Part shown: piece by piece, positions 1 through 9,342 of the stretch
Numbering within the stretch: position 1 is the stretch's first letter
How the letters are laid out: every line of letters starts with the position of its first letter
NCBI GenBank assembly: GCA_000969725.1
Contig: JXSR01S007465.1
Direction: 5' to 3' (one strand)
DNA length: 20,011 nt
Source: Ophiothrix spiculata
Taxonomy: Eukaryota > Echinodermata > Ophiuroidea > Amphilepidida > Ophiotrichidae
Program-made: the position numbers and the translations under genes
Notes under the pieces: model-generated
The model's input: the letters and a program-made list of their open reading frames with translations, nothing else
What the model was told of the DNA's origin: nothing
Databases searched by the model: none

Positions 1-1995
1 GGGGGGGTGTGATTCATGGGTCATCAGATCAATTTACCAAAAAACTCTCTCTATACATATAGTTCTTGCCATATTCGGTTTGGCCGAAAAAAAATATTGA
101 AATTTGGGGTAAAACAACCATCAAAATAATATGTACATTTTAAGTAAGTGTGCCGTTGAACTATTGATGAAGAGCGCCCTCGCGCAGTTTTCGGAGCGCC
201 ATAACTCTGTGCGCCATCAAGATCCCCATGTAAAAAAAAAAGTTCATAAGTGAGAACTCAACAAGTAAAAACAAATTCCAGCAAACAATTAGTGGAATAT
301 CTTTGGCGCACTGAGATAGTGAGCGTCAAAGGTCAAAAATCTGGCGGGTTTCGCGGCTCCGTTACTCTGCGCGCCACCATCAACAGAAAACGATAAAATT
401 ACCAGCAACGTGTAAAGACAGTTTTCTTTTTATAACAAATGAAAAAAGAAACTTTTGACATCTGCGTTTGGTGTTTTTTATGATTTTTTTTTTGAAAATT
501 GGTTTAAGTATTAGCATTTTAGGACTGACAGTTGCAGAATTCAACAGCTTGTGAAAATTCAACAGCTTTTCAATACCAAAATTATGGAAATCGGCCAGGG
601 CGAAACACACGGCCGCCAAGGCGGTGGATCGGCTAATTGTTATATTATTTTGATAATTTTATTCGCACTGGCTTGTAGTAATGATTTAGCTATTCCAATA
701 AAGATACACTTATATAGGAAGTAAACAGCAAATTAGTGTAAAATGTGATATATTTTGTTGTTTTTAGTAACGTCATCTTGACTGCAGGGAACTCGTCCAT
801 ACTATAAATCTTTTTGGTTCTATCGTAGAGGTAGTCAACATAAGGCATATAATATTCACAATCTTCCATTTATTTTCTCTACTTTCTCTTTACTAATAAA
901 TATGCACAAGAAAGACATTATTGCAACATTGAGTATGTACATGATTATGAAAAATTGGACATACGAATATTATTACAATTATTTGATTATATTTAACCAC
1001 AATTACTCTTTAATACTATAAATTAAGCATGTTAAGGGAAGAAAACATCAAATCTGTGCTGAATTGAAAAAAAACCTGAAATATTTTATTATACAGTATA
1101 TGTACAAGGTACAAGAAGTCACTGTCGTTTGACATTATTTTATATACAGATTCATTCTTCTATCAAATAATTGGTGATATATACTTTAAAATGAAAGATG
1201 TATTGAATAAAGATATGTTTAATTTGAGTGAAATATAGAATATGGATACTTCTTTATTTAGATAAAGGTTGTATCAGAATCATTGGTATTGTGACCACGA
1301 TTCCCTTTACTGCATGACATTCCTTACTAATGCCGTAAACGAAATATCTTATAAAAAAGTAAAAATGAAATTGTGAATAATTTAAGTATACAAATATGCC
1401 TTGGTTCAGAACTTATGGAAAGAAAAATGCAAACAATTAAATTATCGCCATCCAAATACCAACAATTTTATTACATTTTTGAGAAATACTCAATTAACAG
1501 ATATCCAAAAAATATTAAACATCACATACCATTTATCATTTTGCAAACTTTAACACTCATACTTTCCTTATCCGCTGCAAACTACGATTTCTTTTTAAAG
1601 AAAAGGTTATTTAAGATAATTTGTTACATTACAACATATTCTTCTTTCGGTTCTGAGTAGTAAAAACTTTCCTTTAAGTTGGATCGCATTGAACACAAAA
1701 TAAGATAATTACTACAATTGGTGTCAACATGGTTAAGATACATTGTACAACTGAACTACCGTATTTTATTTACATTCAACCCCGCACCTCAACCATATTT
1801 ACATGCATGGTTTCCTATACATCATACGTTTATCCGCCCTTCTGACCCATCTCATCAGACATCGTCCAGATATAATCCACATACCATAATCGTCATAGTA
1901 AACCAGCGACATGTAGTAGAAAACATTTTGACGACACAGTGACAGATTCCATCATATCTCAAGATTCAATACAAACCATTCTTCCGAAACAACCG
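1..1995. other. Non-coding AT-rich stretch, no gene seen
   Basis: I see no supported exon, RNA gene or intact transposon here. The open frames present (for example 1373-1660 plus and 1718-1942 plus) are low in complexity, have no recognisable domain and no convincing splice context. The only internal structure I can point to is the GC-rich diverged repeat listed separately near 182-386. The stretch lies downstream of the minus-strand SRCR exon and could be intergenic. Confidence 0.6.
182..386 (+). repeat. Two diverged copies of a GC-rich 42-bp motif
   Basis: Positions 182-223 and 344-386 share the order GCG, TTTCG, CTCTG, GCGCC and CATCA, with a short AT-rich spacer between them. Both stand out as GC-rich against the AT-rich surroundings. 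They may be parts of an old repeat that continues past the left edge of the window. No termini could be found. Confidence 0.4.
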
Positions 1996-3097
1996 TATAA
2001 ACTTCTTAAATAAAGTTTGGAAACTTTTTAGCCGCCTATATCTCAATTGTTTGAATCTTGATCATCTGTTTAATGCATTATTCGATTAGATAGCAATCTC
2101 TTCTTTAAAATGACACCAAATTTGTAACAAGAGCTTGCTTTATAGCTGAGTAATTCTACTTTCTTTGTAGATGAATTTTATTGATTATGATGCTATAGGT
2201 CACTCGGTGAATGAATGAATGGATGAATAAGTTTTTTGTATTCATTAACAACACAACATTCACTTACCTTAATCAATAGCGAGTAAAATCGTAGTATGCA
2301 TCTCTTTTTAGCATCCCGTTTCACAGAACTTTTTATAGTTATGATACAATGTTTCACCAACATCAAATGTTGTTGCAACTTGATGGTCTATGCATGAGGT
2401 TTAGATTTAATAATCTCACCAGTCACCATGATAAATTTTGGATTGAACACCAAATGATCACTTTATAGGAAGTAACAAACAAGGTGGATTAATGAAGGAA
2501 ATCGTTAAACTTTAAATCTTATTCTCACATTTTGTTATTCCAAAACAAAACTGTTATCCAGTATTACCAAATTTATTCATTCATCCATTCACTGATTTTT
2601 CCTATAGCATCAGAATCAATAGGATGATACAGATACTGCTCAATTTTGTTAAACGCTGTCTGGGACCCACCTGCAAAGAAAGTGAAATTACTCAGCTATA
2701 AAGCAAGCTTTTGTTACAAATTTGGTGTCATTTTAAAGAATAGATTGCTATCTAATCGAATAAGGCATCAAATAGACAAACAAAATTCAAACAAAGAAGA
2801 TATGTGATGACTCACCCGAAAAGGGAGACTTTGCGACAGAACACTTTCCAAGAAACAGGTGAAAATAGGAAGCAAAAATAAAGTAAATAAGAATTTTCAG
2901 CAGATTTTCTGTTGTTAAATTTGATCACCTCGATCAACTTCAACATGTAAGGTGTCATTTTAAAGCTTAGAAAATGCTGCAACAGATGAAATGATAAAAT
3001 CAAAATTGATATCATTTGCGAAATCCCCCCTTTCGGGGTGAGCCATCACATATATGCGGCTAAAAAAAGTTTCCAAACTTTATTGGAGAAGTTTATA
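1996..3097. mobile_element. Fold-back (long inverted repeat) element, about 1.1 kb
   Basis: The two ends are long inverted repeats. The left arm, 1996-2230, opens with TATAAACTTCT, AATAAAGTTTGGAAAC and AGCCGC. The right arm, 2572-3097, contains the reverse complement in the same order. Further matched blocks are the segment around 2080-2140 (against 2690-2760) and the GAATGGATGAAT and GATGCTATAGG blocks near the loop. The loop is about 2231-2571 and encodes nothing recognisable. Flanking TA dinucleotides could be a target duplication, but the ends are not certain. The right arm is longer because a second element is nested in it at 2803-3050. No transposase is present, so the element is non-autonomous. 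Confidence 0.8.
2803..3050. mobile_element. Nested MITE-like element with TA flanks, 248 bp
   Basis: It has imperfect terminal inverted repeats of roughly 35 bp. The left end reads TGTGATGACTCACCCGAAAA and the right end is the complement of TGTGATGGCTCACCCCGAAA. TA dinucleotides sit on both sides (2801-2802 and 3051-3052), as expected for a Tc1/mariner-type target duplication. It interrupts the right arm of the fold-back element, so it inserted later. The minus-strand open frame across it has no known domain and I treat it as chance. Confidence 0.75.
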
Positions 3098-4374
3098 ACG
3101 AGCTTTCGTTTTCAACGACGGACACGCCGGACGATTCTATGACGAGGAAGTTGACACGTCGAGTCTACTGTACATCCCTATGCGCACCTTTAGCCCATTG
3201 GCGCAAGCGTAGTTACGTTGAAGTGTCAATTCAACCGCCGTTATTAAAACATCCGTGATCAAAATTGAATGCTCACTATTCTCTCAAATATGGAGTAGGC
3301 TGTACCGAGATCATGAGTGTTGACTTTTGTTAGAATTTTTGAATAAGAACTATTTTGTGCGTTGCACTTGTCTTATCTTTAGAATCAAATGGCAAAATAT
3401 AATGCAATTTCTTTTCTATATTTCTAGGTTTCGTAACCCCGGGCCTTTTGTATTAAAAAAATAAATGGGTTTACGTTTTACCTCAAAATTGTTTATAATT
3501 ATGAGAAATTTTCATAAATTTGAGCATTCAAATGGGGGAACGGCCTTTAGGCTTAACGGCGTTTTTTTACACTGGAATAGTGTTGACGATGGCTCTCAAC
3601 GCTAGGAATTAATGGCTAGAAAAATTAATAACAATGACAAAAACTATTTCTAGAGTTGACAGTCTAATAGGCTAGTGTCGAGTCCCAGCGTCGACAATAT
3701 TTTAATGGTAATAACATACAGTACAGCATTATTGAAAACCATCGTCATTAATGTCAAGAAAGATCAAACGTAGTCTAAGAAAACGTTTCAGTGAACATGG
3801 TGAAGCAAACTCAACAATCATTGGCTTAGTTTATACATAGCCCATTCCTCATTCCAATAATTATGGCTTGATTCCATAAATCATACAACTTCAACGACAT
3901 TTGTGTCCTGTAGTTAGCGAGAGAAAAACAAACATGAGATTCGTGTAGTTAAAAGAACTAGAAATGTGAAGTTTTTGGTATAAAAATACCGTTATTCTTA
4001 TTCAATTACAATTATTATACAATTACCATGTGCACTGTTAAAATATACCATGAAATTAGCACCTTTTTCTGATTGCTGACAGCCAGATGAAATTGCTTAG
4101 TTTTGAAAAACCGCTATGTGGCCTGTTATAGTGTTGATTATTTCACAATAAATAGCATTGCATCCCCGCTAAACACAAGTAATTTGTTTGTATTTAGGCG
4201 CCCGAAATAATATCTAAAATGACTATCAACATATTACTTTTTAGGCTCAAAACTGGTTTAGACCTGCATTAAAACGTAAAAAATATAAAATACTCAATGC
4301 CTCTTAAGGTATATTTTGTCAGGTTTGTATTCCCTGAAACCATGTTCCATTGATTATTTAAAAGATATTCTAAA
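3098..4374. other. Non-coding stretch, no gene seen
   Basis: This 1.3 kb AT-rich stretch has no supported coding exon on either strand, and no open frame long enough to be of interest. A GC-richer patch at about 3110-3240 contains only short inverted matches (TTGACAC near 3149 and GTGTCAA near 3223). I could not assign it to a family. Confidence 0.55.
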
Positions 4375-4558
4375 TAATATAAAATACAAATAACAAAATG
4401 TAAATTTTATGACCTTTAATGAAGGTTAGGAACATTTTTAGTTCATTCTGCAATGTGTCTCTGATGAGTGTGGACCTTTTGGTCCATACGAAACAGTTCT
4501 GTCAGACAACATAACATGATGATTTAGTTCATATACTACAAATATAATATAAAATACA
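4375..4558 (+). repeat. 14-bp direct repeats flanking the hammerhead motif
   Basis: The string TAATATAAAATACA occurs at 4375-4388 and again at 4545-4558, exactly 170 bp apart, with the hammerhead ribozyme between them. A shorter match, ATATAAAATAC, lies at 4283-4293. The string is AT-rich, so chance is possible in this AT-rich region. The exact length and symmetric placement make it worth recording as a possible boundary of a small ribozyme-bearing repeat unit. Confidence 0.45.
4455..4510 (+). ncRNA. Type I hammerhead self-cleaving ribozyme motif
   Basis: All parts of a hammerhead are present in order on the plus strand. Stem I 5' strand TGTCT (4456-4460) is followed by the invariant CTGATGA (4461-4467). 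Stem II is GTGTGGACC, loop TTTT, GGTCCATAC: nine pairs with one G-U wobble. The invariant GAA follows (4490-4492). Stem III is ACAG, loop TT, CTGT (4493-4502), which includes the conserved A-U pair next to the core. C4503 completes the GUC cleavage triplet, and AGACA (4504-4508) pairs perfectly with the stem I 5' strand. The predicted cut is after C4503. A stem III of only four pairs with a 2-nt loop is typical of the metazoan type I forms found in satellite DNAs, retrozymes and Penelope-like elements, which often act best as dimers. I see no reverse transcriptase of that type nearby. It is antisense to the minus-strand TSP1/SRCR gene, so it would act only in plus-strand transcripts. Confidence 0.9.
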
Positions 4559-4898
4559 TTTTTCGTCATTTTAAGCCTCATTTTTGGTGCCATTTGGCTC
4601 TAAAACATAACTGTATGATTTGTGGACAGGTTTTTAAATTACAACACTCAAAGCCATTTTTTATTATTCATCTTGAATAGTTGATGTTTCTAATAGTGTA
4701 TTTAAAATCTTGTCTAACCCAATGTTAAGAAGAAAATAGAACTGCGCTGTTTTGGATATGAAACATGTTACAACACTAATAGGGACGAACTTATTTATCA
4801 CTCGATTTTCGAGTCATAAATAATATACCGACACACACACACACCGGGTCATATTGACAAAGGGACGGACTCATTTTATAGTCCCTATCTCGAAAGCG
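4559..4898. other. Non-coding stretch with a short CA repeat
   Basis: No exon or RNA gene is visible. A short (AC)n run lies at 4831-4844. The remainder is AT-rich single-copy-looking sequence between the hammerhead block and the next transposon. Confidence 0.55.
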
Positions 4899-4906
4899 TT
4901 CAGCTG

Positions 4907-5394
4907 CCCGGGGGGGGGGGGTACTCAAATATGAAAGTGACGTACCTGCTCCTACCGACTTTCGAAATGTAGGGGCAATAGGTGAGAAATACATTGAAAA
5001 ATAGGGGGTCATTCAGTGTAGAGGGTAAAAAAACTGGGTAATTTCGAGCGATTTGTTGGCAAGAGCGAAAAACAGGGTCATTCGGTGTAAGTTTTTGAAT
5101 AAAATGAGGCTAATTTTCGTAAACATTTTCGAAAAAATCTACAATTTTTCGTAAAATTTTCGAAAAAATTGACAAATTTAGCGAAAAGGGGGTCCTTCGG
5201 TGTAGGTTCTCGAAAAATCAGGGCAATGGATGAGAGTCGCCATTATAAAGGTTGACTTTCAAAATAAAAGGGGGTCATTGGGTGATAGCTCAGTGAAAAA
5301 GGGGGTCATTGGGTGAGAGCGGAGCAAAAAAAGGGGGTCATTCGACAGGAGCATGACGCGTGCCAATATATGGGAGTGCCCCCCCCCCCCCGGG
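4907..5394. mobile_element. MITE-like element with CCCGGGG termini and 8-bp target duplication
   Basis: The left end is CCC followed by a long G run, then TACTC and ATATG. The right end is the complement: ATAT, GGGAGTG, a long C run, then GGG. The inner inverted match includes GCTCCT next to CGA. The 8-bp direct repeat TTCAGCTG lies immediately outside both ends (4899-4906 and 5395-5402), a convincing target duplication of hAT-like length. The interior has six copies of a motif close to GGGGGTCATTSGGTG, near 5004, 5072, 5187, 5269, 5299 and 5334. No transposase is encoded. Confidence 0.85.
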
Positions 5395-5582
5395 TTCAGC
5401 TGGCATAAATAGAACACCATTATTATTGTTGACGTCTATCATCAACTCAATATAAGGTGTGGTACATAACTAGAGAGCTGATATACTGAACCATCGTATG
5501 GAAACGCCTTCATGATTTTCTCAGAAATTGTTGCATTTTAAATGGCAAACCGTACATGTTTAGTAATGAATTAACTCACCAT

Positions 5583-5908
5583 CTAGTAGCATATGACTGC
5601 GGCATCTTCACCGTGATTACAGTTTTGGTTTCCCCATCCTCTGTGGCTACAATACGCTAATTTACCTTCTGATCCACTGCAACCAACATCATCCAGCCAA
5701 ATGCTTTGACTACTTGACCCCTGGCCATAATAAGCACCGCCCTTTGCCTGGGGGTTTCCAGTTGACTGGCCTAGCTGACGGCAAACAACTCTTGCGTCGT
5801 TTGTGTCCCATCCGTCATCACACACTGTGCCCCAGGCATTGTTATATAATATCTCAACTCGGCCATAATAGGATCCGCCGTTAACTAATCGCACGTCATA
5901 CGTAGAAG
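5583..5908 (-). CDS. SRCR domain exon (last coding exon seen of a TSP1/SRCR gene)
   Basis: One exon encodes a whole scavenger receptor cysteine-rich domain, an extracellular ligand-binding fold. A pyrimidine-rich tract and TGCAG precede 5908, and entry is in phase 1, the usual phase for this family. Visible motifs in order are VRLVNGG, GRVEILYNNAWGTVCDDGWD, ARVVCRQLG, SIWLDDVGCSGSE, and CSHRGWGNQNCNHGEDAAVIC. Six cysteines are present; the two extra ones of group B domains are missing, the first replaced within GSYYGRVE and the other by Q in RQLGQ, so it is group A-like. The frame closes with TAG at 5585-5583, right after CY. Three bases further on is a strong donor, GTGAGT (5579-5574). It may therefore be the true C-terminus with a 3' UTR intron, or a nonsense mutation in an internal exon. 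The open frame upstream of 5908 is intron. Confidence 0.9.
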
Positions 5909-6441
5909 CTGCATTTATCAAAAAAAGTGGAATAAATGAAACTGATATATAGCCACAAAAATGACAAAATTGTAGGGGAAGGCGCCAAACTTGTCTATTT
6001 TTTAGTGTATTCCTAATGTGTTTCTTTGTTTTAAGAGTGTCAAAGCGCCAATTAGTACTTGTCAAAACGCCAAATTTGGCACGCAAGGCGATAATTGGGA
6101 ATCCCTGGCCTTAAAGACACTTCTTACAGGAGCAGATATCAACATCATTTGCGTATATGTGTTCCATATCTCTGTAGTACGTTTGATAAGTTTACGCAAC
6201 CCAGAGAGTAAAATACTTAGTGATCTCTAGGCCTGACCGCTGGTGTCGTCTGAAAGTTCTATAGAAGGACCATTGTATCCAACTCCCATAACAAGATAAA
6301 GTATTTGGATTTGCTGACCAATCTCAAAATTTGAACCACACCCCTAATAATTCTTTGATGGCCTTTCACCCAAGTCACTAAATAGTAGGAGGCGGGTGTC
6401 CGGGCGTGTCTATGTACCTTTGAAATGACACTAAATCTTAA

Positions 6442-6959
6442 AGGGACTGGCCTAGATTCTTCCCACTAATTTTTTACCTGCATATTTTTTTACTTGAATC
6501 GATAGAACATGTTTAAAGTAATATAACCTACAATTGGTTTTCCATGATTTAAAGGAATATTGGAGAAAATTGTAATTCTTTACCTTAATATTTGTCGCCG
6601 GTGACAAAAAGTGGTGTGAAAACAGTGTTTCTAGTTTGAAAACTGATATAAATCTTGTTTCTACACTTGTGATGACCAAACAAATTATTTTTGATGAAAT
6701 TGTTTCTCTTTTGATATGTTTAAAATTATTTCCATGAGCTTTGTTTGATCCTTTATTTAATAAATCCATCTAGGTACAAAATGTAGGATTTAGGAAACAC
6801 ACCACCATCAAAGAATGATATATTGCAAATTAATTCTCTGTCAATTTGAGCCACTTGTGTGTAAATTTGTGCACTTTTTTGGATTTTGCTATACTTTTAA
6901 GCTTTGTTTAGAGCATTTTCTTAAATATTTAATTCTAGGTGGAATCTAGGCTAGTCCCT
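6442..6959. mobile_element. MITE-like element with AGGGACT termini and TTAA flanks (copy A)
   Basis: The ends are inverted repeats of about 18 bp. The left reads AGGGACTGGCCTAGATTC and the right is the complement of AGGGACTAGCCTAGATTC. TTAA lies directly outside both ends (6438-6441 and 6960-6963), which fits a piggyBac-type target site; a TA site of mariner type one base further in is also possible. The minus-strand open frame 6452-6769 has no known domain and is probably chance. It lies in the intron between the last TSP1 exon and the SRCR exon. Confidence 0.8.
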
Positions 6960-7096
6960 TTAAGACCATTTTATAGACTTTCAAGAACTCATTTGAAATT
7001 AAGGATATCTAATAAGTCTAAATCATCGTCTGGTAAACCTAACGTAATCTGAGGTCCACGCTTCACAACATTTGTTTCATACTAAATCATACATAC

Positions 7097-7249
7097 TACA
7101 ACTCCGAGGATAGCAACTGCTAGTCCCAGTCGCACTTCCGTCACAAGGTGGGCTCCCTGCTGGCTGATCACATGTCCTGGTTCGTGTTTGTGTACCATAT
7201 CCGCAATAAACACTGCATCCGCTCCATGCACCCCACTGAAGCCAGGTAG
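7097..7249 (-). CDS. Thrombospondin type 1 repeat exon (third of three in transcription order)
   Basis: The exon is 153 bp, opened by a CTTTCAG acceptor after a pyrimidine-rich tract and closed by a GTATGT donor (7096-7091). Both introns are phase 1, so the exon can be duplicated or skipped without a frame change. It encodes an extracellular TSP1 module: TWLQWGAWSGCS supplies the stacked tryptophans, then CGYGTQTRTRTC supplies the arginine layer, followed by SPPC, SSC and PRSC. Six cysteines are present in the usual spacing. By my count it is about 86% identical in DNA to the 13681-13833 exon. Open frame beyond the donor is intron. Confidence 0.93.
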
Positions 7250-7260
7250 CTGAAAGATGT

Positions 7261-7301
7261 ACAACAGAAATACGGTAATACAACAGAAATACGGTAATAC
7301 A
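7261..7301. repeat. 19-bp tandem duplication just upstream of the exon acceptor
   Basis: Two perfect copies of a 19-bp unit beginning ACAACAGAAATACGG lie at 7261-7279 and 7280-7298, with three bases of a third copy. On the transcribed minus strand this falls 10-50 bases before the TSP1 exon, so it duplicates part of the pyrimidine-rich and branch-point region. Confidence 0.85.
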
Positions 7302-7616
7302 TATTCTACGGTAAGAAAAATAGCATCTGAGGATTCTATAAAAGAAAATGTAGTTTGATAGAATTAAAACAAACATGTCATCTGTCAGTACCAGTCAGTG
7401 CAATGAAATAGAGGGTCCGTGTGACTGAGTGTCCTAGCTTCTATTCAATTATCAATTGTTGTATTTCGAATATTCATGACCCAATAAAAAGACACATAAC
7501 AAGTGTACTAAATTCGCGTTTAGAAACACATCCTTTCTAAATCTAGTAACTCGTGACCTGTACCACCCGCCCGGGCAAGAGGGCAGACTGCACCCCCATG
7601 ACAGAAAGTTGACGTA

Positions 7617-7778
7617 ACATTGGGGAGGAAGGGGAAAATGGAAGAGAAAGACAAAAAGAGGAAAGAAAGAAGAAAAATAAATAAAAATAAAAGAGAATAG
7701 AGGAGGAGAAGAGGAAGAAAAAGAAGGAGGCAGTTAGGAAAGAATTAAATGAAGAAAAGAGTATAAAGATTAATACAT
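7617..7778 (+). repeat. Polypurine tract, about 160 bp
   Basis: The stretch is almost entirely A and G on the plus strand (GGGGAGGAAGGGG, then many GAAAG and GAGGAG runs), broken by few pyrimidines. It is low-complexity intronic sequence; the transcribed minus strand would be polypyrimidine. No coding meaning is supported. Confidence 0.8.
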
Positions 7779-8250
7779 AGAATTTTTAAAGTAGCGGTAT
7801 GTGAGCTATGTTGCTAGTCAATTTTTAAAATTTACGTTGAAAAAACTTTGGTGGGTATCATATTATGTCGGTTGAGATTAGAATGAAATGGGGGAAAATG
7901 TGTTTACTCTTAATTGAGAAAGTTTGCTACGTCATGCATAGCTGTTTACTTGATTGTTGCTCACTGAGGTTAATATTACACCTCCGGGATCGGGTACGGA
8001 TACGACATCTCAAAGTTCTTCGCAATACAAACCCTTAAAATAAACACCACAAAATATAAAAGTGGATATTTAGTCTGACATCCATAAAAGTACATGCCCT
8101 CAAACACCTCAAAGTCAATCAATATTGACACATACGAAAAAATATGCAATTTCACCTAAATATTGACACCAAATTTTACATTAAAACTATTACCATAATT
8201 TTACATCAGCCGATTAAAATCAATCTCAGTTTCCATTTCTCACATTTTAA

Positions 8251-8520
8251 AGGGACTAGCCTATATTCCACCTAGAATTAAATATGTATGGAAATGCTCT
8301 AAACAAAGCTTAAATGTATAGTAAAATCAGGAAAAAAATGCAAAAAATTTACACACATATGGCTCAAATTGATAGAGAATTTATTTGCAATATACCATTC
8401 TTTTCTTGGGATTCTTTGATAGTGGTGTGTTTCCTAAATCCTAACTTTTTGTACCTCAGATGGATTTACCGGATAAAAGATCAAACAAAGCTCCTGGAGA
8501 TAATTCAAAACATATTAAGG
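8251..8520. mobile_element. Truncated inverted relative of the AGGGACT element (copy B)
   Basis: After TTAA (8247-8250) it starts AGGGACTAGCC and matches the reverse complement of 6700-6959 along its length. Shared blocks include CCACCTAGAATTAAATAT, TGCTCTAAACAAAGCTTAAA, GGTGTGTTTCCTAAATCCTA and GATCAAACAAAGCTC. Similarity fades near 8520 and no second terminus is visible, so the far half is lost. It is opposite in orientation to copy A, and the TSP1 exon 7097-7249 lies between them. Confidence 0.8.
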
Positions 8521-9279
8521 GGGGTACAGTGGTCACAGATTTCAAAATTTTGTTCTAGCATCAACACGAGATACATAAAACTACAAAATATCTGCTTTCA
8601 AATGCTTTTTATTTGAGTTCAAACGGACTTGTAGTTCCAAAGTTATGATCGTTTAAAGTAAGGAAGTCACAAATAATCGGATGATTTTTTTATACAAAAA
8701 ATATGGCGAAAACACCCAGCCTGTGATTTTCAAGAATGTCTGTTTAAATTAGTTTTGCCAGACGAAGAGTTTGAGACCATTCTGAACAAAATCGGAGACT
8801 TTTGAAATGTTGGCCTCCCATAGGACCAGTTCCGTGACCTCTGATATGACCTTAATTACATTTTGGGCTATAACTCCAGAACCATATTTCAGACATAGGT
8901 AAAAGTATACTTTTTCTGCTTCCTTGTGATGAGAGGAACATGTTGGTGTGGTTTTTGAACGAGATTCAACTAGTAACATGTTATGGATGTCATTTTGGCG
9001 GCCATCTAAGATTTCTCAAAATGCTCAATGATACGGATTTTGCATCATTCAGTTCTGGAATCTATGGGTCTCAAAGATTAAGAATCAGTCAAGAACAATT
9101 GTGCAGACTCAATTTTGCAGTCAAGCCAAAGTCAAGGTTTTTCCCACAGACTATTGTTATAAGTGAGTTGCAAAATGTCTCAACCTTATTGTCTGAAAGT
9201 ATGAAGGCAATTGAACGCTGTTTTTAAAAGATATGGTCATAAAAGGATGATCGATGCAATTACAGTTTTTTATGAAATA
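8521..9279. other. Intronic stretch, no feature seen
   Basis: This lies in the long intron between the TSP1 exons at 13681-13833 and 7097-7249. Overlapping open frames on both strands have no domain match that I recognise and no splice context. I see nothing that supports a gene here. Confidence 0.55.
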
Positions 9280-9306
9280 ACACACACACACACACACACC
9301 CACACA
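9280..9306 (+). repeat. (AC)n microsatellite
   Basis: An AC dinucleotide run with a single C interruption near 9300. Confidence 0.95.
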
Positions 9307-9342
9307 TTTGTTTACCGATGCTATTTTCTCAGTCGGGGCCAC

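Larger units (their letters stand above)
7030..7372 (-). repeat. Duplicated segment: TSP1 exon plus intron flanks (copy 1 of 2)
   Basis: Similarity to the 13615-13945 segment extends beyond the exon on both sides. Downstream of the donor, both have ATGAA, AAGCGTGGA and CTCAGA in the same order. Upstream of the acceptor, both have TATCAAACT and AGAATCCTCAGAT. This shows a genomic duplication of exon plus flanks and not two independent exons of one family. Confidence 0.75.

Noticed and set aside
1845-1875. A second CTGATGAG core on the minus strand
   Set aside because: No GAAA follows at a suitable distance and no stem II can form, so it is not a hammerhead.
1718-1942. Plus-strand 74-codon open frame
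   Set aside because: No domain, no splice or promoter context; length is within chance for this composition.
5909-6086. N-terminal extension of the SRCR open frame with an ATG at 6086
   Set aside because: It lacks a signal peptide and lies upstream of a good TGCAG acceptor with a pyrimidine tract; the sequence is intron read-through.
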